From Microcyclospora pomicola (taxonomy: Eukaryota > Ascomycota > Dothideomycetes > Capnodiales): 64,000 nt of DNA. The notes beneath the pieces were generated by a model that was not told the origin of the DNA, ran no database searches, and saw only the letters and a list, made by a program, of their open reading frames with translations. Below, piece after piece: positions 1-12,084 of this stretch. The stretch lies in contig NHNY01000012.1 of assembly GCA_002786065.1 (NCBI GenBank), positions 466,782-530,781 on the forward strand, read 5' to 3'. Position 1 is the first letter of the stretch, and each line of letters opens with the position of its first letter. The translations under genes and the position numbers were made by a program.

Positions 1-3000
1 GAGGCAGGTGCTGCAGGCTTCTGGGCAACCTTGGCACCCCATGGAGAGGGAGCAGCATTGCTTGGTGTTGCTGGAGAGCCAGTCGCGCCCCAGCTTGCTG
101 AAGCTGGAAGGCCCGGGGCGACTACGACAACAGCAGCTTGGGCTTGTGCCTCCATTTCTCTCTGGAAAGCAGCTCGGCGAGCAGCAGAAGCAATCTCTTC
201 CTCCTGCGCAGCCTTGCGTGCTTCAGCCTCTTGGATCTCCTTCAGCGACGGGCCTTTAGGTGCTTCTGCAGGCTCCTTGGCCCATGGTGCTACAGCCACG
301 CTTGGAGTGTCGGTAGACGGTGTTTGGGAACGATCACGAGAGCTGGTCTGAAGCTGATCTGCGACACTCTGTCTTCCGGTGCGCTGAGCTGCGGGCGCTG
401 GTAGTGGAGACTGCGAAGGCGCTGGGGGGAAAGGCTGCGGTAGCCCAATCGGCCGTGTTGGTCCATCTTGAGCAGACGCTGCTTTCTGAACTTGTTCGGT
501 CAAGGACAAAGGCTCCTGAGATTGGGCCTCACGCGTGCCACGAGGAGCTACGCCTTCGGTCTTTGATGTCGCTCTCGAGGTGCTTGATTGGAATCGCGCA
601 TCCAATATCCCTGCATTCTGGCCTTGGAGCGTTTGGAACTCTTGAAGACGCTCGTTGGGCTTTGCCTTGCCATCGGTAGACTGATCCTGAGCAGCGTCGT
701 GCTGAGCTTGCTCTTGCTGCAGCCTCGTACGATCTTGAAGCATTTGCTGGACCTGTTGCTGACGCGATTCCGCGCCCATTTGCTGCGCTTGCTGCTGCTG
801 TGGGAAAGGCTGTCCTGGAGCACCAAATTGACCTGTGCCCACGCGGTTGCCAGGATTCAATCTATCCATCATACCAGGGACCTCTTCCTCGCGAATATGT
901 CCTAGCGAATCGACACCGGCGCCGACTGCTCCAAGACTGCCTCCTGTCTGCGGGCCACGGAAGGAGTTATCGAAAAATCCTTGGGCATGTCCCGCTCCAC
1001 CAGCCGAAGCAGCTTGAACAGGGCTCGCCTGGTACGCATTCGGACTGGTGATCGACCCAAAGCTGGGCTGGGAATGTAGACTGTGCGCACTGCTGTGGTG
1101 GTGCAGTTGTGTGGGTAAGAGTGCACCGTGACCTCCCTGCATCTGCATTCGTTGCGCGATTTGGGCTTGAGCAAGATGTTCCTTCTGCCGAGCCATGAGA
1201 TACTGCTCCTCTTGCTTGCGACGCTCGAGCGCGTTCTGTTGATCCGCCGTGAGTGTAGTGCCAAAGCTTGGGAAGCTGGAAGCAAACGGAGGCTGTGCAC
1301 CTGTGGGAGCAACAGCACTCGCACCCACTGCTGCACCAACTGGACCACTGGTCGTGCCGCTCGACCATGCAGCAGGGCCAGTGCTTGTTGCAGGACCGTG
1401 GGGAATGCCGATCTGTGGAACAAGGAAAGGTTCCCTGGAATTACCAATCCTGCGAATCAACTGAGCCAATGGCTCGTAATCGGCGTCTTCGTACTTCTTT
1501 ACGAGCAGTTCAGGGGAGAAGAAACCAGCCTTGTACCAATCGTGCATTTCCAATCCAGACCAAGGACCTTGAGTCTGGCCTTGAGGGTCACGATAGATCC
1601 ATCGCATTCGATCAGGCATAACCATAGTACGCTGTTGCGGTTGCGGTGGTTGGTTGGAAGTTGCGGTCTGCTCGGCGCCCTGTTGCGGAGGTCCCTGCGG
1701 TGGAGCCCCAAATTGAGCAGCACTATGTTCTTGAACGGATTGAGGATCCTGTTCATGTTCAAGGAATGGCTGATAAGGGCCTCTCGCTTCATCCTGTCTG
1801 GATTCGCCCTGACGCATCTGGTCCTGCATGGTTGGTGGAAACATGCTTGCCATCCGACTGCTTCCACTGGCGCCGCTCTGCGAGCCGAGCATGCTGCCAG
1901 CGCCTAATCCAGCCAGACTCGGCGACTGCAGTTCGCCCATGGAAGTTGCGAAAATCCCGCCTCCAAAGGGGTTGGCAAGACCAGCAGACTGCCTGCCGGG
2001 TGTCCCGAAGCCTCCTTGTGACGTCGGCCACGCTCCGGCACCAGGTGCTGCGCCGAGAGGCCCCAGGCCACCCAAAACAGGAAACCCCCGATTGGCTCCG
2101 ACACTGCTGGTCTGACTTCGATCACTGGCTGGTCCAGGAATGCCGCCAGCACGTCCAAGGTGATTGAAACCTCCTAGCCCACCAAGACCGCCGAAATGCT
2201 GGCCATGATCTTGACCGAAGCCGCCAAGGCCAGGCAGATGCGCATTGTGAGCATCAGACCCGTCAGTGTCATGATCATCGTCGTTAAGATGCTGACGTTC
2301 AGCCGCGTGCTGCTCGGGAGACTGGTAAGGGTTGGTGTCGGTCGGACTCATTGGCTCGTGACCTCCAGACTGCAGGCCCATCCTCTGCGAAGCTGGAGTT
2401 TGTTGAAACGCGTCACGATTTTGCAGAAATCCTGAACCAAAGCCATGCGAGTTGTCCGAAGTCATCCCAAACGCACCGAACCCGAATTCGTCTTGGTTGG
2501 CAGGCTTACTTGGTGTGCCGAACCCTCGGCCACCTTTTCTGGGCTGCGGCGGACTAAGGTCGGACTCGGCTGCCAGTGCAGCACTTCCACTTGGTATGGC
2601 ATCGTCTTCGTCCTCAGACACAGCATGTCCAGGGTTTTGACGCCCCTGGAGTCTCCAAGATTCGTTCTCTTTGACTTGAGGCAGGCTTGACAGACTGGGC
2701 TTCGGCTCCACAGTACTCTGACCCACGTCTTCGGAGCTGTCTTTGGAAAGCAGACTTTTGAATCTGCTCTCCGATCGCCCATTGCCAGGCGCGTTGCGCT
2801 TGTCTGCTTGATGTGCTGGTACACTCCCTGAGCCAAAGCTTCCAAATGACCCCATTGGACCCGCACTTGCAGGCGTGGTCAACCAGGGCGACGAAGGCGA
2901 AGAAAAACCAGCGCTCATCGGTCCAGTCTGGTGTCTCTTCAAACTGCCAAACGGATGTGCGGCGGACTTGTCCCCACCCTCAGCATCATCAGCCTTGCTC

Positions 3001-3968
3001 GTGTCCTTGATATCTGTTCGTCGACGGAGAAGAGATGGCGGAGGCGAAGGAGCACGGTGCTCGTCTCGCGCTACCGTCGGTGAGGCTAGGCCGTTCGACG
3101 GGAACGGAAATGACTCGCTGGTCTCGCGACGACGGCCAAGACCTCGAGAGATAGAGGGTGATGGTATTCCGAAGCCGCCTGGGGTGGTTCCGCCAGAGAT
3201 CGAGATCTTGCGGCCGGCACCGCCATTAGCCTGCTGATTGTCCTTGTTGGTTGCCGACGGCTTCAGCGGTGTGTTGATGGATGAGGCGAAACGCTGCGAT
3301 GGCGAGTTAGCATGATGTTTTCCCAATCTGCAGGACGCCCATAGCCTACATCTCTCTCCTCATCATCCAACTCGACTAGACCAATCGGTTCCACCGCTCC
3401 ATCCTTATCCCAACATGCATCCAGACCTGCCTGAACATCTCTTGCATGGTCTCCTCTTCCCCAGCCCGGTGTTGCCTGGCCATTCGTGGCCTCGGGCTGC
3501 CAGCCTCCCACGTACAGACTCGGTAGACCCTCTCTCAGAGCGCCATCCACTCCAGCTTGCGATCTGAACAAGTCCAAGAGCTGATCTTTGGAGTACCGGG
3601 CTTCGGGCAGCATGCCGTTGCGATGGGGAGGAACGTAGCGGGGTGGCGGATGGGAGGCAGGGGCACTGGCATCGGTCGAGCCCTGGGTTGCTTGTGTCAC
3701 TGATGCTGCCGTTGATGATCTGCGGAACGTCTGTGTGGCGCCATTGGTTCTTCGTGCCCTGTGGTGGTGTGGTGGGTCAGCAAACTTCCTCCCGTACCAG
3801 TACCTGCATCGCTCTACATGTTTGCAGCTGCCCATGTCTCCACCCTCATGAAGTCCTGCACCGCCGCTGGAAAGAGGCAAGAACTTACCATTCCGAGCTG
3901 ATCCCACGTGTCGAGTTCGAACTTGAGTTGCTATTGCCCGCCGCAGCAGATGCGAAGGAGGTTGCCAT
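1..3968 (-). CDS. GYF-domain adaptor protein, SMY2/GIGYF-like (3' end beyond window)
   Basis: Exons on the minus strand are 3968-3889, 3758-3350 and 3293 to beyond position 1; introns are 3888-3759 and 3349-3294. The start is chosen at 3968, where a short Ser/Ala/Asn-rich leader begins and runs into a GTAAGT donor. The N-terminal part holds a YVPPHRN segment followed by RYSKDQLLDLFR, the conserved opening of fungal SMY2-type proteins. A long low-complexity Gly/Ser/Gln region follows. The GYF domain starts near position 1620 with MRWIYRDPQGQTQGPW and continues with MHDWYKAGFF. A Gln/Ala-rich tail runs to the edge. GYF domains bind proline-rich peptides; family members act in translational repression and vesicle traffic. 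Identity is from the domain and N-terminal pattern; the exact cellular role is not shown by the sequence. Confidence 0.88.
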
Positions 3969-4903
3969 CCTGAATGCGCTGGCACAGATGTGGCTCGTGG
4001 AGGAGGAGCTGTGTCTTTAAAGAGGAGGATGATCGAGGTAGTGTTACACCAGCGAGACCGCAAGGGTGATGTGAACTGTATATAACGTGATGATACGATG
4101 GTTGGTAATTTAGGTAGCGAGTTTGTCGAGGCAAGACAATGACGGCGATGATTTGATGTTTTTCGGATTTCTTCGAGAGTGTTTTTTAATTACATGTGTT
4201 CGATCACGGTCGAATGCTGCTGCCCCGGCCACGCTTTGTGCTTCGTCCATTTCCGAATTCTGAGAGGCGGCGGCGCCGGCGGGAGCTTCACCACATTCGG
4301 ATTGGCCCCGCCTTGACTGCATCACGATGCCGGGAGCACACGACACGCCTGGACGTGTCGAAATTCTCCGGCTTTTCTGCTGGACAGCGGGTGAACAGAC
4401 ATGCATTCTTCGTCACCCTTCTACAAGCTTTGTTCTACACGATATGACGGGTAGCAGTTCGATCAGTCCTACCGCGGCTCGGCGAGTTGAGGGTTGACAG
4501 CGACAACATGCATCGGCGAGCGTAGCTACGGAGCACGGCGTAGCTTGAGCTCTAGCTTAACGTGTCATGTTCGCGTCTAATTTGCGCAACGTACAATTGA
4601 GGCTCGCCGAGGTCGTCTTCATGTGCACTCTTCCAAGTGGTCTACTGTACAACTATCAGTACCACCGCGAGAATGTGGTGGATTCGCATCCTGGCTGAAT
4701 TTCTTGCAATTGTGTGGACTATTCGTCAGTCTTGATTGTCTCGAGGTCGGGCACTGCGGTGGTGAGCATAGGCTACATGCATGAAGTCCAAAAGTGGCAT
4801 GGTAATCTTGGAAGAAACCCCGAGTCCAACAAGCTGGCTCAGTACGCTTCAAACCACTGATGGTATTGCACCTTGCTGCGGATCTCATGTCTACTTCACC
4901 ACA
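3969..4903. other. Intergenic: upstream of GYF gene, downstream of EMW1
   Basis: This 0.9-kb gap lies between two minus-strand genes and should hold the promoter of the GYF gene and the terminator of the TTC27/EMW1 gene. Short reading frames occur on both strands, but none has a recognisable domain or convincing codon pattern. I see no RNA gene or repeat. Confidence 0.5.
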
Positions 4904-7774
4904 TCAGCTCTTGAGATCAGCCATCCTTTCCTGTAATCTCTCCCAACCTTCGGTCCCCTCCCAGCTCCCCTTCCCCTTTCCCAGTATCCCGCGCACCGCA
5001 CTTCGAGCTTTGAATCTCCAGTCCTTCGCCACCAGCTCTCCGGCACCCATCCCCTCCGTACGTTCCTGTTCGCCCAGGCTCTCATAGCTATCACACAGCC
5101 TGACCGTCGCCTCGACAACTCCGTTCCACCGCGCCTCCTTTTCGGTCTCCCATCCGGGTTGTGACGTGATGGCTCTCCATGCTTTTTCTTCGGCGTCCAG
5201 TGCTGACGAAGGCCTTTTACGCCACAGCGCCAGTTTGCCGACGAGGTACCAGAGCGGCGCCGAAGCTGTGATCAAGGGGACGATGCTCTCATCGACGAGC
5301 TTGACAAAGGTGCGTGCGATGCCCGGCTTCGTGGGGTCGTAGCTCTCTGTATTGGCGATGATATACTGGGTGAATCGCTCGAGAATGTCGACATCAAGAC
5401 ATTTCTCGCCATCAGTCTTGCCACGCAGGTCAATGATTCGTCTTTGCGCTGAGAGCAGAGCGTTATAATCTGGGGGAGAGACCGAAGCAGCGACTATCAG
5501 CACATTGTCCCAGATGCGGTACGAGTCGTGCTTGAGGGTTGCTGCTCTTTTGAGAGCTTTCAGTGCATCCTGCCTGTTCTGTTGCAACTGATGCCGCACG
5601 GAGGCAGTCGTGGTATCAGTAGTAAAATGCTCGTCCTCATCGTCCAGCTTAGTCGCGGGAGTGTCTGCATCTCGGCTCTTTTCTTCGGGCTCGATCTTGA
5701 GAAGGGCTGCAGCCAAATTGCTCCATGATTCAGCGTCAGTCTCGTCCAATTGCACGCATCGAGAGAAAGCTTCGACCGCTTTTGGGAATTGTGCAAGCTC
5801 AAGGAGGACACAGCCAAGTGCGAACCAGCTGCTCTGGTTGAGCTGATTGACCCTCAGACTTTTGCTGTAAGCATCCGCCGCCTTGACGTAATCTCGAGCG
5901 GAGAAGTAATGCCGACCGAGCGAACGCTGAGCACGAGCGTATCGCTGATTTGACACTTCCCACGCTTTTTCATACATTTCGGTAGACTGATCAATGTCAC
6001 CCATAATGCAGAACAAACGAGGGGCGTCTTGAGGTAGTGGATCCCTTGCCGGGCCTTCCCAAGTTTCATCGTCGTCCGTACTTTCTTCTGGTACACTGGG
6101 CCCGCCATTTGTAGCGTGGAAAAGCTGTTTCCTGACCGTTCTCTTTGCCTTGTCTTCGCGTTCGGTGGCGGCCCAGCACAGCGCAGCTTCTGCCCACATC
6201 TCGAGTCTTTCGTATATCTCGAGAGCAGATCTTAATCCCCCGAGCTGAACCCATCTTGCAGCGAGCTCGGCTTCAAGATCCCAGCGAGTAGGCGAAGCGA
6301 GCTGGAAGACATAACGGAGCCGATCAGTGACAGGTGCGCTCTCAGACTCCTTGGCTCGTGGAAGGAATGACGTTGCCTGCTCAGTCACCGCAGTGATAGA
6401 GGCTGCTGTTCCTGGTTCGACGGTGGCAGTATCTGCTATGACTTGATCGACCAAGGCTTGTAGTTGGAGTAGTCCGCGCTCAATCGTACGAGATTTGTAA
6501 CCCTCTACCCGACTTCGAACCAGCAATGCTTGGGTATAGACCTGCCAATTAGAGCTACCGCCATCTAGGACTCTTGTAGCATAAGGAAGGGTCTCCTCTC
6601 TTGTAAGACCGTCGCTAGGTGATGTATTTGTTATTGAAGAAGCGAGCTCAAGCAAGATTATGGCATCCAAAGGATCAAGTTGGGGCTGGTTGGACGGATC
6701 AAGTGATATCAAATTTTCAGGTAGTGATGCCGCATCCTGGATAGCCAGCGAGTCTGCTGATGGCTCAGAAAATGATATCGACTCTAGAAGTGTATCGTCG
6801 TTCAGATCAAGATTGATAGGCCTCGAAGCGATATCTTCGTTTGCAGCAGCTTTGCCGCCCTCCTTTTTCCCCGACAGAGTTTGCGTGTCATGAGGCTCAC
6901 TTGAGCTGCTTTTCGCTAACACCACCAATTGACTGATATCATGCTGTTGAAACTTGGTCCGCTTACCAAGTAAACCAGTCAGCGCAAACTCGAATCGTCG
7001 GAGAGCTTTTGCTTGTTCCAAATCACTTCGAGCAAGCTTATCGAGACCATGATGTATATGTATCGAAGCTCGTTCTAAAAGGAACTCCACCTGAACGTTG
7101 TGCGAAAGCCCAGGCGCCTCATTGCTGACAAATATATCGTTGTGTAGGAGGTCGAGATCGTCGTAAATGATATCTTGCAGCGTTGACGATACTTCGGATA
7201 GTAGTTTTTGCTGCATGAACACCACTCTCATCTTGGCCCACCTAGCCGCTGCTAAGTTCTTGATGATCGGAGGACATGTCATGACCACTTCTGCAAGGCA
7301 CAAAAGCTCAACATTTGGCGTGAGCTTGTACGAGCCGATGCCATCCTGGCTCAAACCCGTGGTCATTGCATTTCGAAGGTTCTCGGTCTTTTTTAGGTCT
7401 TGCGCCACAGAATCCGGGAACAACGTTCTTGCGGAAGAGAAAGGCAAAGGAGGTCCAGTCACGTTGGACTGCAGGAAAGCGAGCAAGGCAGCATAGCCAA
7501 TACAAAATACGATGATCTGGGTTTTCGCATCTGACCGGTCCCTTAACAAAGTAGACACGCGTTGGAAGATGTAATCATTCCAAGTGCTGGAATCTTCCAA
7601 CCTGATCGACTGGAGTTTGAGATGTTCAGCATGTCCAAAAATCGCCTGAGCTTCTGCAGTTTGTAGCAAGTGCTCATATTCGCCGTTCTCGAGTTTATCG
7701 AGAAAGGACTTTGTTTGAGCAGCAACTTCCTCTGGAAGGCTGCGACGCAGCCAGCTAACAAGAGCGTCTGTCAT
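4904..7774 (-). CDS. EMW1: TPR protein, TTC27/Emw1 homologue
   Basis: Single-exon gene of 956 residues. The C-terminal half carries tandem tetratricopeptide repeats (for example RSLGRHYFSARDYVKAADAYSKS followed by WFALGCVLLELAQFPKAVEAF). They are preceded by the family's ELAARWVQLGGLRSALEIYERL helix pair and a leucine-rich N-terminal half. Length is close to yeast Emw1, which is essential and linked to cell-wall integrity; the human counterpart is TTC27. The start is the first Met, just before an acidic and leucine-rich helix (MTDALVSWLRR). There is no signal peptide or membrane segment, so it is likely cytosolic. The molecular activity of the family is not settled. The gene is co-oriented with the GYF gene downstream. 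Confidence 0.87.
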   Translation of the reverse strand: MTDALVSWLRRSLPEEVAAQTKSFLDKLENGEYEHLLQTAEAQAIFGHAEHLKLQSIRLEDSSTWNDYIFQRVSTLLRDRSDAKTQIIVFCIGYAALLAFLQSNVTGPPLPFSSARTLFPDSVAQDLKKTENLRNAMTTGLSQDGIGSYKLTPNVELLCLAEVVMTCPPIIKNLAAARWAKMRVVFMQQKLLSEVSSTLQDIIYDDLDLLHNDIFVSNEAPGLSHNVQVEFLLERASIHIHHGLDKLARSDLEQAKALRRFEFALTGLLGKRTKFQQHDISQLVVLAKSSSSEPHDTQTLSGKKEGGKAAANEDIASRPINLDLNDDTLLESISFSEPSADSLAIQDAASLPENLISLDPSNQPQLDPLDAIILLELASSITNTSPSDGLTREETLPYATRVLDGGSSNWQVYTQALLVRSRVEGYKSRTIERGLLQLQALVDQVIADTATVEPGTAASITAVTEQATSFLPRAKESESAPVTDRLRYVFQLASPTRWDLEAELAARWVQLGGLRSALEIYERLEMWAEAALCWAATEREDKAKRTVRKQLFHATNGGPSVPEESTDDDETWEGPARDPLPQDAPRLFCIMGDIDQSTEMYEKAWEVSNQRYARAQRSLGRHYFSARDYVKAADAYSKSLRVNQLNQSSWFALGCVLLELAQFPKAVEAFSRCVQLDETDAESWSNLAAALLKIEPEEKSRDADTPATKLDDEDEHFTTDTTTASVRHQLQQNRQDALKALKRAATLKHDSYRIWDNVLIVAASVSPPDYNALLSAQRRIIDLRGKTDGEKCLDVDILERFTQYIIANTESYDPTKPGIARTFVKLVDESIVPLITASAPLWYLVGKLALWRKRPSSALDAEEKAWRAITSQPGWETEKEARWNGVVEATVRLCDSYESLGEQERTEGMGAGELVAKDWRFKARSAVRGILGKGKGSWEGTEGWERLQERMADLKS

Positions 7775-8179
7775 GATCGCAATCTACTACTGGCCTTCAC
7801 CGTGCAATTATTTCAGTGGGAGAGCAGTATACCGACATTCAACTCATCAACAAGAAACTTTTTGAGGCCGAGTCACCAATTTGGTGGAATCGTCGGCCTC
7901 AGCCGCGCCAAGGAACCAATCACATCACTTGCGACCTTCTCTCCATCTCTCCATGGGCTTCGGAGAATGATTACATGTACAGAGTCCGTCGACACCGACA
8001 GGCGAGCGCAAGGTAGCTGCTGCGCTCAGACAGCTGAATCGCCTCTGGCATAGAGATCTGATAAAGGTAGTACGTGGGCACGAGCACAACTCACCTTTCT
8101 TTCGCTACGTCTGCCAAGACGACGCAATCCCCGCTTTGATGATCCCTAGGTTTGTGTACATACTGTTGCCACTACCCTC
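7775..8179. other. Divergent promoter region between EMW1 and the GH92 gene
   Basis: Intergenic stretch of about 400 bp between head-to-head genes. No protein-coding or RNA feature is recognised, and no obvious TATA element was found close to either start. Confidence 0.4.
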
Positions 8180-10853
8180 ATGCTTTTCAGCATTGCGGTA
8201 ACGATGTTGGACTGGTCGAGATGGGCTGCGGCGCCTCTATTGAGTGTCGCTTCAAACTATCATGATAATGCTGGCGTCCTCCAGTACGTCAACCCCAAGA
8301 TTGGGACTTACGGCATTACACCGAACGGCAATGGTGGAATGATACCTTCGGTATCCGTTCCATTTGGCATGACAAGATGGACTCCCCAGACCCGCGAGAA
8401 CTTCATATCTCAATGTCCATACAACGACGCAGACCGGTATATCCATGGTTTCCAGGGTACGCGGTTACAGCCGTACGTGTCATGGCCAGCCACTGATGTT
8501 TCGTCTAGTATGTGACAGCCCTCGTCCTCTTGGCTAAACACTCGTGTACTGAGAGAACCCTCTCGAAGGCCACTCACCAGTGCGGTCCCACTCTAGGACT
8601 GTCCAACGTTCGTGTGACTGACAACTGCGCAGACCTGCTATATGGATGGGTGAATCTGGCCAAGTAGTCATTGTGCCAGGGTTGGGGGAAGTGAAACCTT
8701 TATTCACTGAGCGAGCTCATGCTTTCGAAAAGGTCAATGAGGTCAGCACACCGTACATTTATGAGGTCATTATGGCTGCTGCTGCCATAGATGCTGGAGA
8801 CAATGCTACGGAAAGTATTTTCAGTCCAGTACCTGGAGGTGAGCAGCCGGTTCCCACAATCGTAAGCGAGGGCGCGAATGGTCGTGCTCGGCGCAGCACT
8901 CAGGATGACGCGACTGAATCGTCAGGTGCTCACAGAGTTTCGGGCATTGCAGAAGATCACGAGCTTATGATTCAAGTGGCTATGACTGCAACCTCTCATG
9001 CTGGGCGACTCAAGCTGAACTTCGGAGCCAGGCATCATCTCCAGCCAGCGAGATACGAGACGGAAGAACTTGAGCCTTACATATTCATACAGGCCACGAG
9101 GCAGAACTGGACAGGCCAGATGCAGATTGATCCCCAGTCTCGCGAGATCTTCGGGAGCAACCCACAACGGCAAGACTATGCTCTTGGCCCGACGCGAGCC
9201 CCCGGCTTCAGTGGCTATTTCGTTTCTCGTTTCTCACATGGCTTCTCGTCCTACGGCGTAACACACGGAGGCAGCGTTGTGTCGGGCGCACTGAGTGGTG
9301 AAGGCGCACATCTTGGGGCCTACGTTAGGTTTGACCATAGTGCCACGGCTGTAGAGGTCCGCACCGGCGTTTCATTCGTCAGCGTTGAGCAAGCTCGCAG
9401 GAATCTGGACGGTGAAATGCCCAACGGCAGAAGGTTCGAAGAGACTGTAGATGCAGTGAAGCAGGCTTGGCTGGACAAGATTGGCCGCGTCACAATTGAA
9501 GGCATCAATGATACCTCCCCCGAACATGATCCTCGGACAATTTTCTATACAGGACTCTTCCATGCCTTGCAGTATCCTTCGGACTTCTCGGAACCTCTCA
9601 GCAATGGATCACGAGTTCGCTACAGTGGCTACACCGATAGTGTCCATACTGCTGACGATAGCTATTACCAAAGCTGGTCGATATGGGACACGTACCGTGC
9701 GGAACATAGCTTGTTGGCCATTTTTGCCCCGGAAAGGATTGACGGTATGATGAGATCTCTCCTCAAGATCTTCGGGTGGAGTGGTAGACTGCCTATGTGG
9801 GCCAATGTGGTTGAAACAAACATCATGATTGGCACACACGTAGATGCCGTCCTTGCCAATGCCCTAGTCCGTGGCTTCAATGCTTTCGACATTGGGACAG
9901 CCTGGGCAGGTGTCAGGAAGAATGCTTTTGAGCCTCCAGTAAATGATACGGATCTCCTCCATTATGATCGTGAAGGATATACGCCTGCGGAAGCACGAGC
10001 CGGCCTCACTGCATACCTTTCCAAAGGATTTGTATCCAACGACCGATGGGCCGAATCAGCCTCAAGGACCCTGGACTACGCATTTGATGACTATGCTGCT
10101 TCCATCGTAGCAGGATACGCCGGAGATACGGACTCGGCCGCACTACTGCGGGATCGGAGTCGGAATTTCCGCACCATATATAACACGAATACCACTTTCA
10201 TGGAAGCGAGGAATGCGAATGGAACTTGGGCCGGCAGTGAACAAGGTTGGACAGAAGGTGATGATTGGGTCTACACTTTCAACGTGATGCACGACCCTGA
10301 TGGCCTAATTGACTTGGTCGGTGGACGAGAACAGCTGAAAGCTAAGCTTGATGCACATTTCGAGGGTGGCCATAACGATCACTCGAATGAGCCTTCTCAT
10401 CATGTGCCGTACATGTATGCTGCAATCGGGTATCCCGCAAACACTCAGAATCCAACCCGCGCCATCGCTACTTCAAACTATAACGCCACATCTGGTGGAC
10501 TCAGCGGTAACGAGGATCTTGGTCAGATGAGTGCATGGTATGTGTTTTCTGCCTTAGGATTCTACCCGCTAAATCCGGCCTCGGAAGTATACGTTGTTGG
10601 CGCGCCATTCTTCGAAAAAGTCTCCATCCAGTTACCAGCTAGTCCTGCTGCTGGTGGGTACGAACAGCATGAGTTGATCATCGAGGCACCACATGCGCCA
10701 AAGTGGCCTTTTGTGAAGAGCTTGGAAGTCGATGGCGTCAACGTGGAATCGCCATTCTTAACGCATGGCCAGATCGTGCGTTCAAGGACAATAGTCTTTG
10801 AGATGGCAGATGTCCCTCAGGCCTGGGGTAGTGCCTCGAACAACAGGTTGTAA
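8180..10853 (+). CDS. Glycoside hydrolase family 92 alpha-1,2-mannosidase-like protein
   Basis: Exons 8180-8472 and 8633-10853, 837 residues. The donor is read as GTACGT at 8473; a weaker donor a few bases upstream would remove three residues. The N-terminal domain begins with YVNPKIGTYG and PFGMTRWTPQT, the GH92 opening motif. The catalytic (alpha/alpha)6 domain has SIWDTYRAEHSLL (about residue 445), GHNDHSNEPSHHVPYMY (about 677) and SGNEDLGQMSAWYVFSALG (about 721), all signatures of the calcium-dependent inverting mannosidases of this family. The N-terminus is mildly hydrophobic but not a textbook signal peptide, so secretion is likely rather than shown. Probable role: trimming alpha-linked mannose from fungal glycans. 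Confidence 0.88.
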
Positions 10854-11094
10854 TCGCCAATCAGGACGAGCAAACCTTCACCACACAAGAGCTTGTCAAC
10901 CATGATCAAGGCCACAGTACCTTGCCGATTGTCGTCATGGTCGAGTCGTAGTGCCGCACCCTTTCAGCAGATACGTCGATGACTTTGTTCCTGAATTCTA
11001 GCGTGTGGCGCGACTTATGATGACTATATATATATGTGACATTCTGCCCTGGATCTTCTACCTCTAATACCTATGAAGCTTTCGACCGATTGTT

Positions 11095-11745
11095 ATGGGA
11101 GTCGTTCTGTCTTGCTTGAAAGTGGATAATTCCGACGTCTCAATGGCGTCTGGCAAGGCGACTCCGACGACTCCTCCCAACAAGAAGCAAAGAGCAGACC
11201 TGTCTTCCGAGTATGTTGTCATGTTCTTCGCCTTATAAGACACTGACGATGCTAACATGGACACAACAAGTCATAGACACCAGTCAAATAACAAAGCATC
11301 ATCTAGTCGATCTGGAACCTCGATACGCATGAGCACAGATGACGCCAAACCAGGGACATCAATCTCTTCGCGAATGGATCAAGAGGATTCAAAGAGTGTT
11401 GCCAGTAGTGATAGCTGGAGAACGTACGCGACCTCCTCCTCGGATGCCAACAGTATCGTTCAATCCCGGGATCCGCGTACTCTCGAGGAAGGACGTGTCT
11501 GCGAGGCAGACTCGGTCCACAATCAGCGCTCGTTTCCCAAGAAACTTCCCATTGGACGGCCGTCTAAGAAAAGAGGAACGTATATTGCCAACGAGTCGCC
11601 TGAATCACCGACCCGAGTACCTGAAGCCTGGGCGAAACTCAAGGAAAGAAGGGCTGCTTCTGGACGGCGACTCAGAGGAAGCAAAGAAGGCGACGTGACG
11701 CAAGAAAGTCTTGAATCGCATGCAGAAAAGCGAGAGCCGTCGTGA
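11095..11745 (+). CDS. Small Ser-rich protein with N-myristoylation/palmitoylation-type start
   Basis: Exons 11095-11210 and 11271-11745, 196 residues. The intron (GTATGT donor, GCTAAC branch point, AAG acceptor) joins in frame. The first residues, MGVVLSCLK, fit an N-myristoylation site (Gly2, Ser6) with an adjacent cysteine for palmitoylation, the usual dual-lipid membrane anchor. The rest is rich in Ser, Thr, Arg and Lys, with a TPTTPPNKKQR stretch and a basic C-terminal third, and looks mostly disordered. No domain is recognised. If only the second reading frame (start 11257) were used, the lipidation signal would be lost; the splice consensus argues for the longer form. Function unknown; a plasma-membrane or vacuole-membrane scaffold is possible. 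Confidence 0.6.
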
Positions 11746-11789
11746 GCGGTCGCTCTCGTTGTTATCACATGTGAAATTCAGCGACAATG

Positions 11790-11808
11790 CCACAATCCCC
11801 TATTGTGG
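11790..11808. repeat. Stem-loop, 7-bp stem
   Basis: CCACAAT, loop CCCCT, then ATTGTGG. It lies about 45 bp after the stop codon of the small lipidated-type protein, so would fall in its 3' UTR. Confidence 0.6.
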
Positions 11809-11910
11809 CCACGCCCACATTCAAACAATAGAAAGACAATCTATCAAGGCAATACCCAACAATAAAAATTACCTATTGTGATGTTACCGTCAAGCATGGT
11901 ACCAACGACA

Positions 11911-11934
11911 ATGCTCAATGTCCTCATTGAGCAT
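11911..11934. repeat. Stem-loop, perfect 10-bp stem with 4-nt loop
   Basis: ATGCTCAATG, loop TCCT, then CATTGAGCAT. It is about 165 bp after the stop codon at 11745 and 150 bp before the start at 12085. A perfect 10-bp stem is unusual for a fungal intergenic region. Confidence 0.65.
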
Positions 11935-12084
11935 ATATTATACATATACCCTCGGATGGAAGCCCATTCTCTTTCCATCTAAACAAATCATCGACGACGC
12001 AAGTGCTGGCTCACTCTCTGTCTGACAAAATACCATATGTCCCACACTGCGCAGAAACATATACCGTAATTTCCAAGTCTCGCA

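Larger units (their letters stand above)
11746..12084. other. Intergenic region with two perfect stem-loops
   Basis: This 340-bp gap between two plus-strand genes contains no gene. It holds two inverted repeats, listed separately. The flanking sequence is AT-rich and likely contains the 3' UTR of the upstream gene and the promoter of the downstream one. Confidence 0.5.

Noticed and set aside
902-1447. Long frames on both strands within 1-3300 (for example 902-1447 minus and 1128-1907 plus)
   Set aside because: They overlap the GYF-domain exon in other frames and have Arg/Cys-rich, shadow-like composition.
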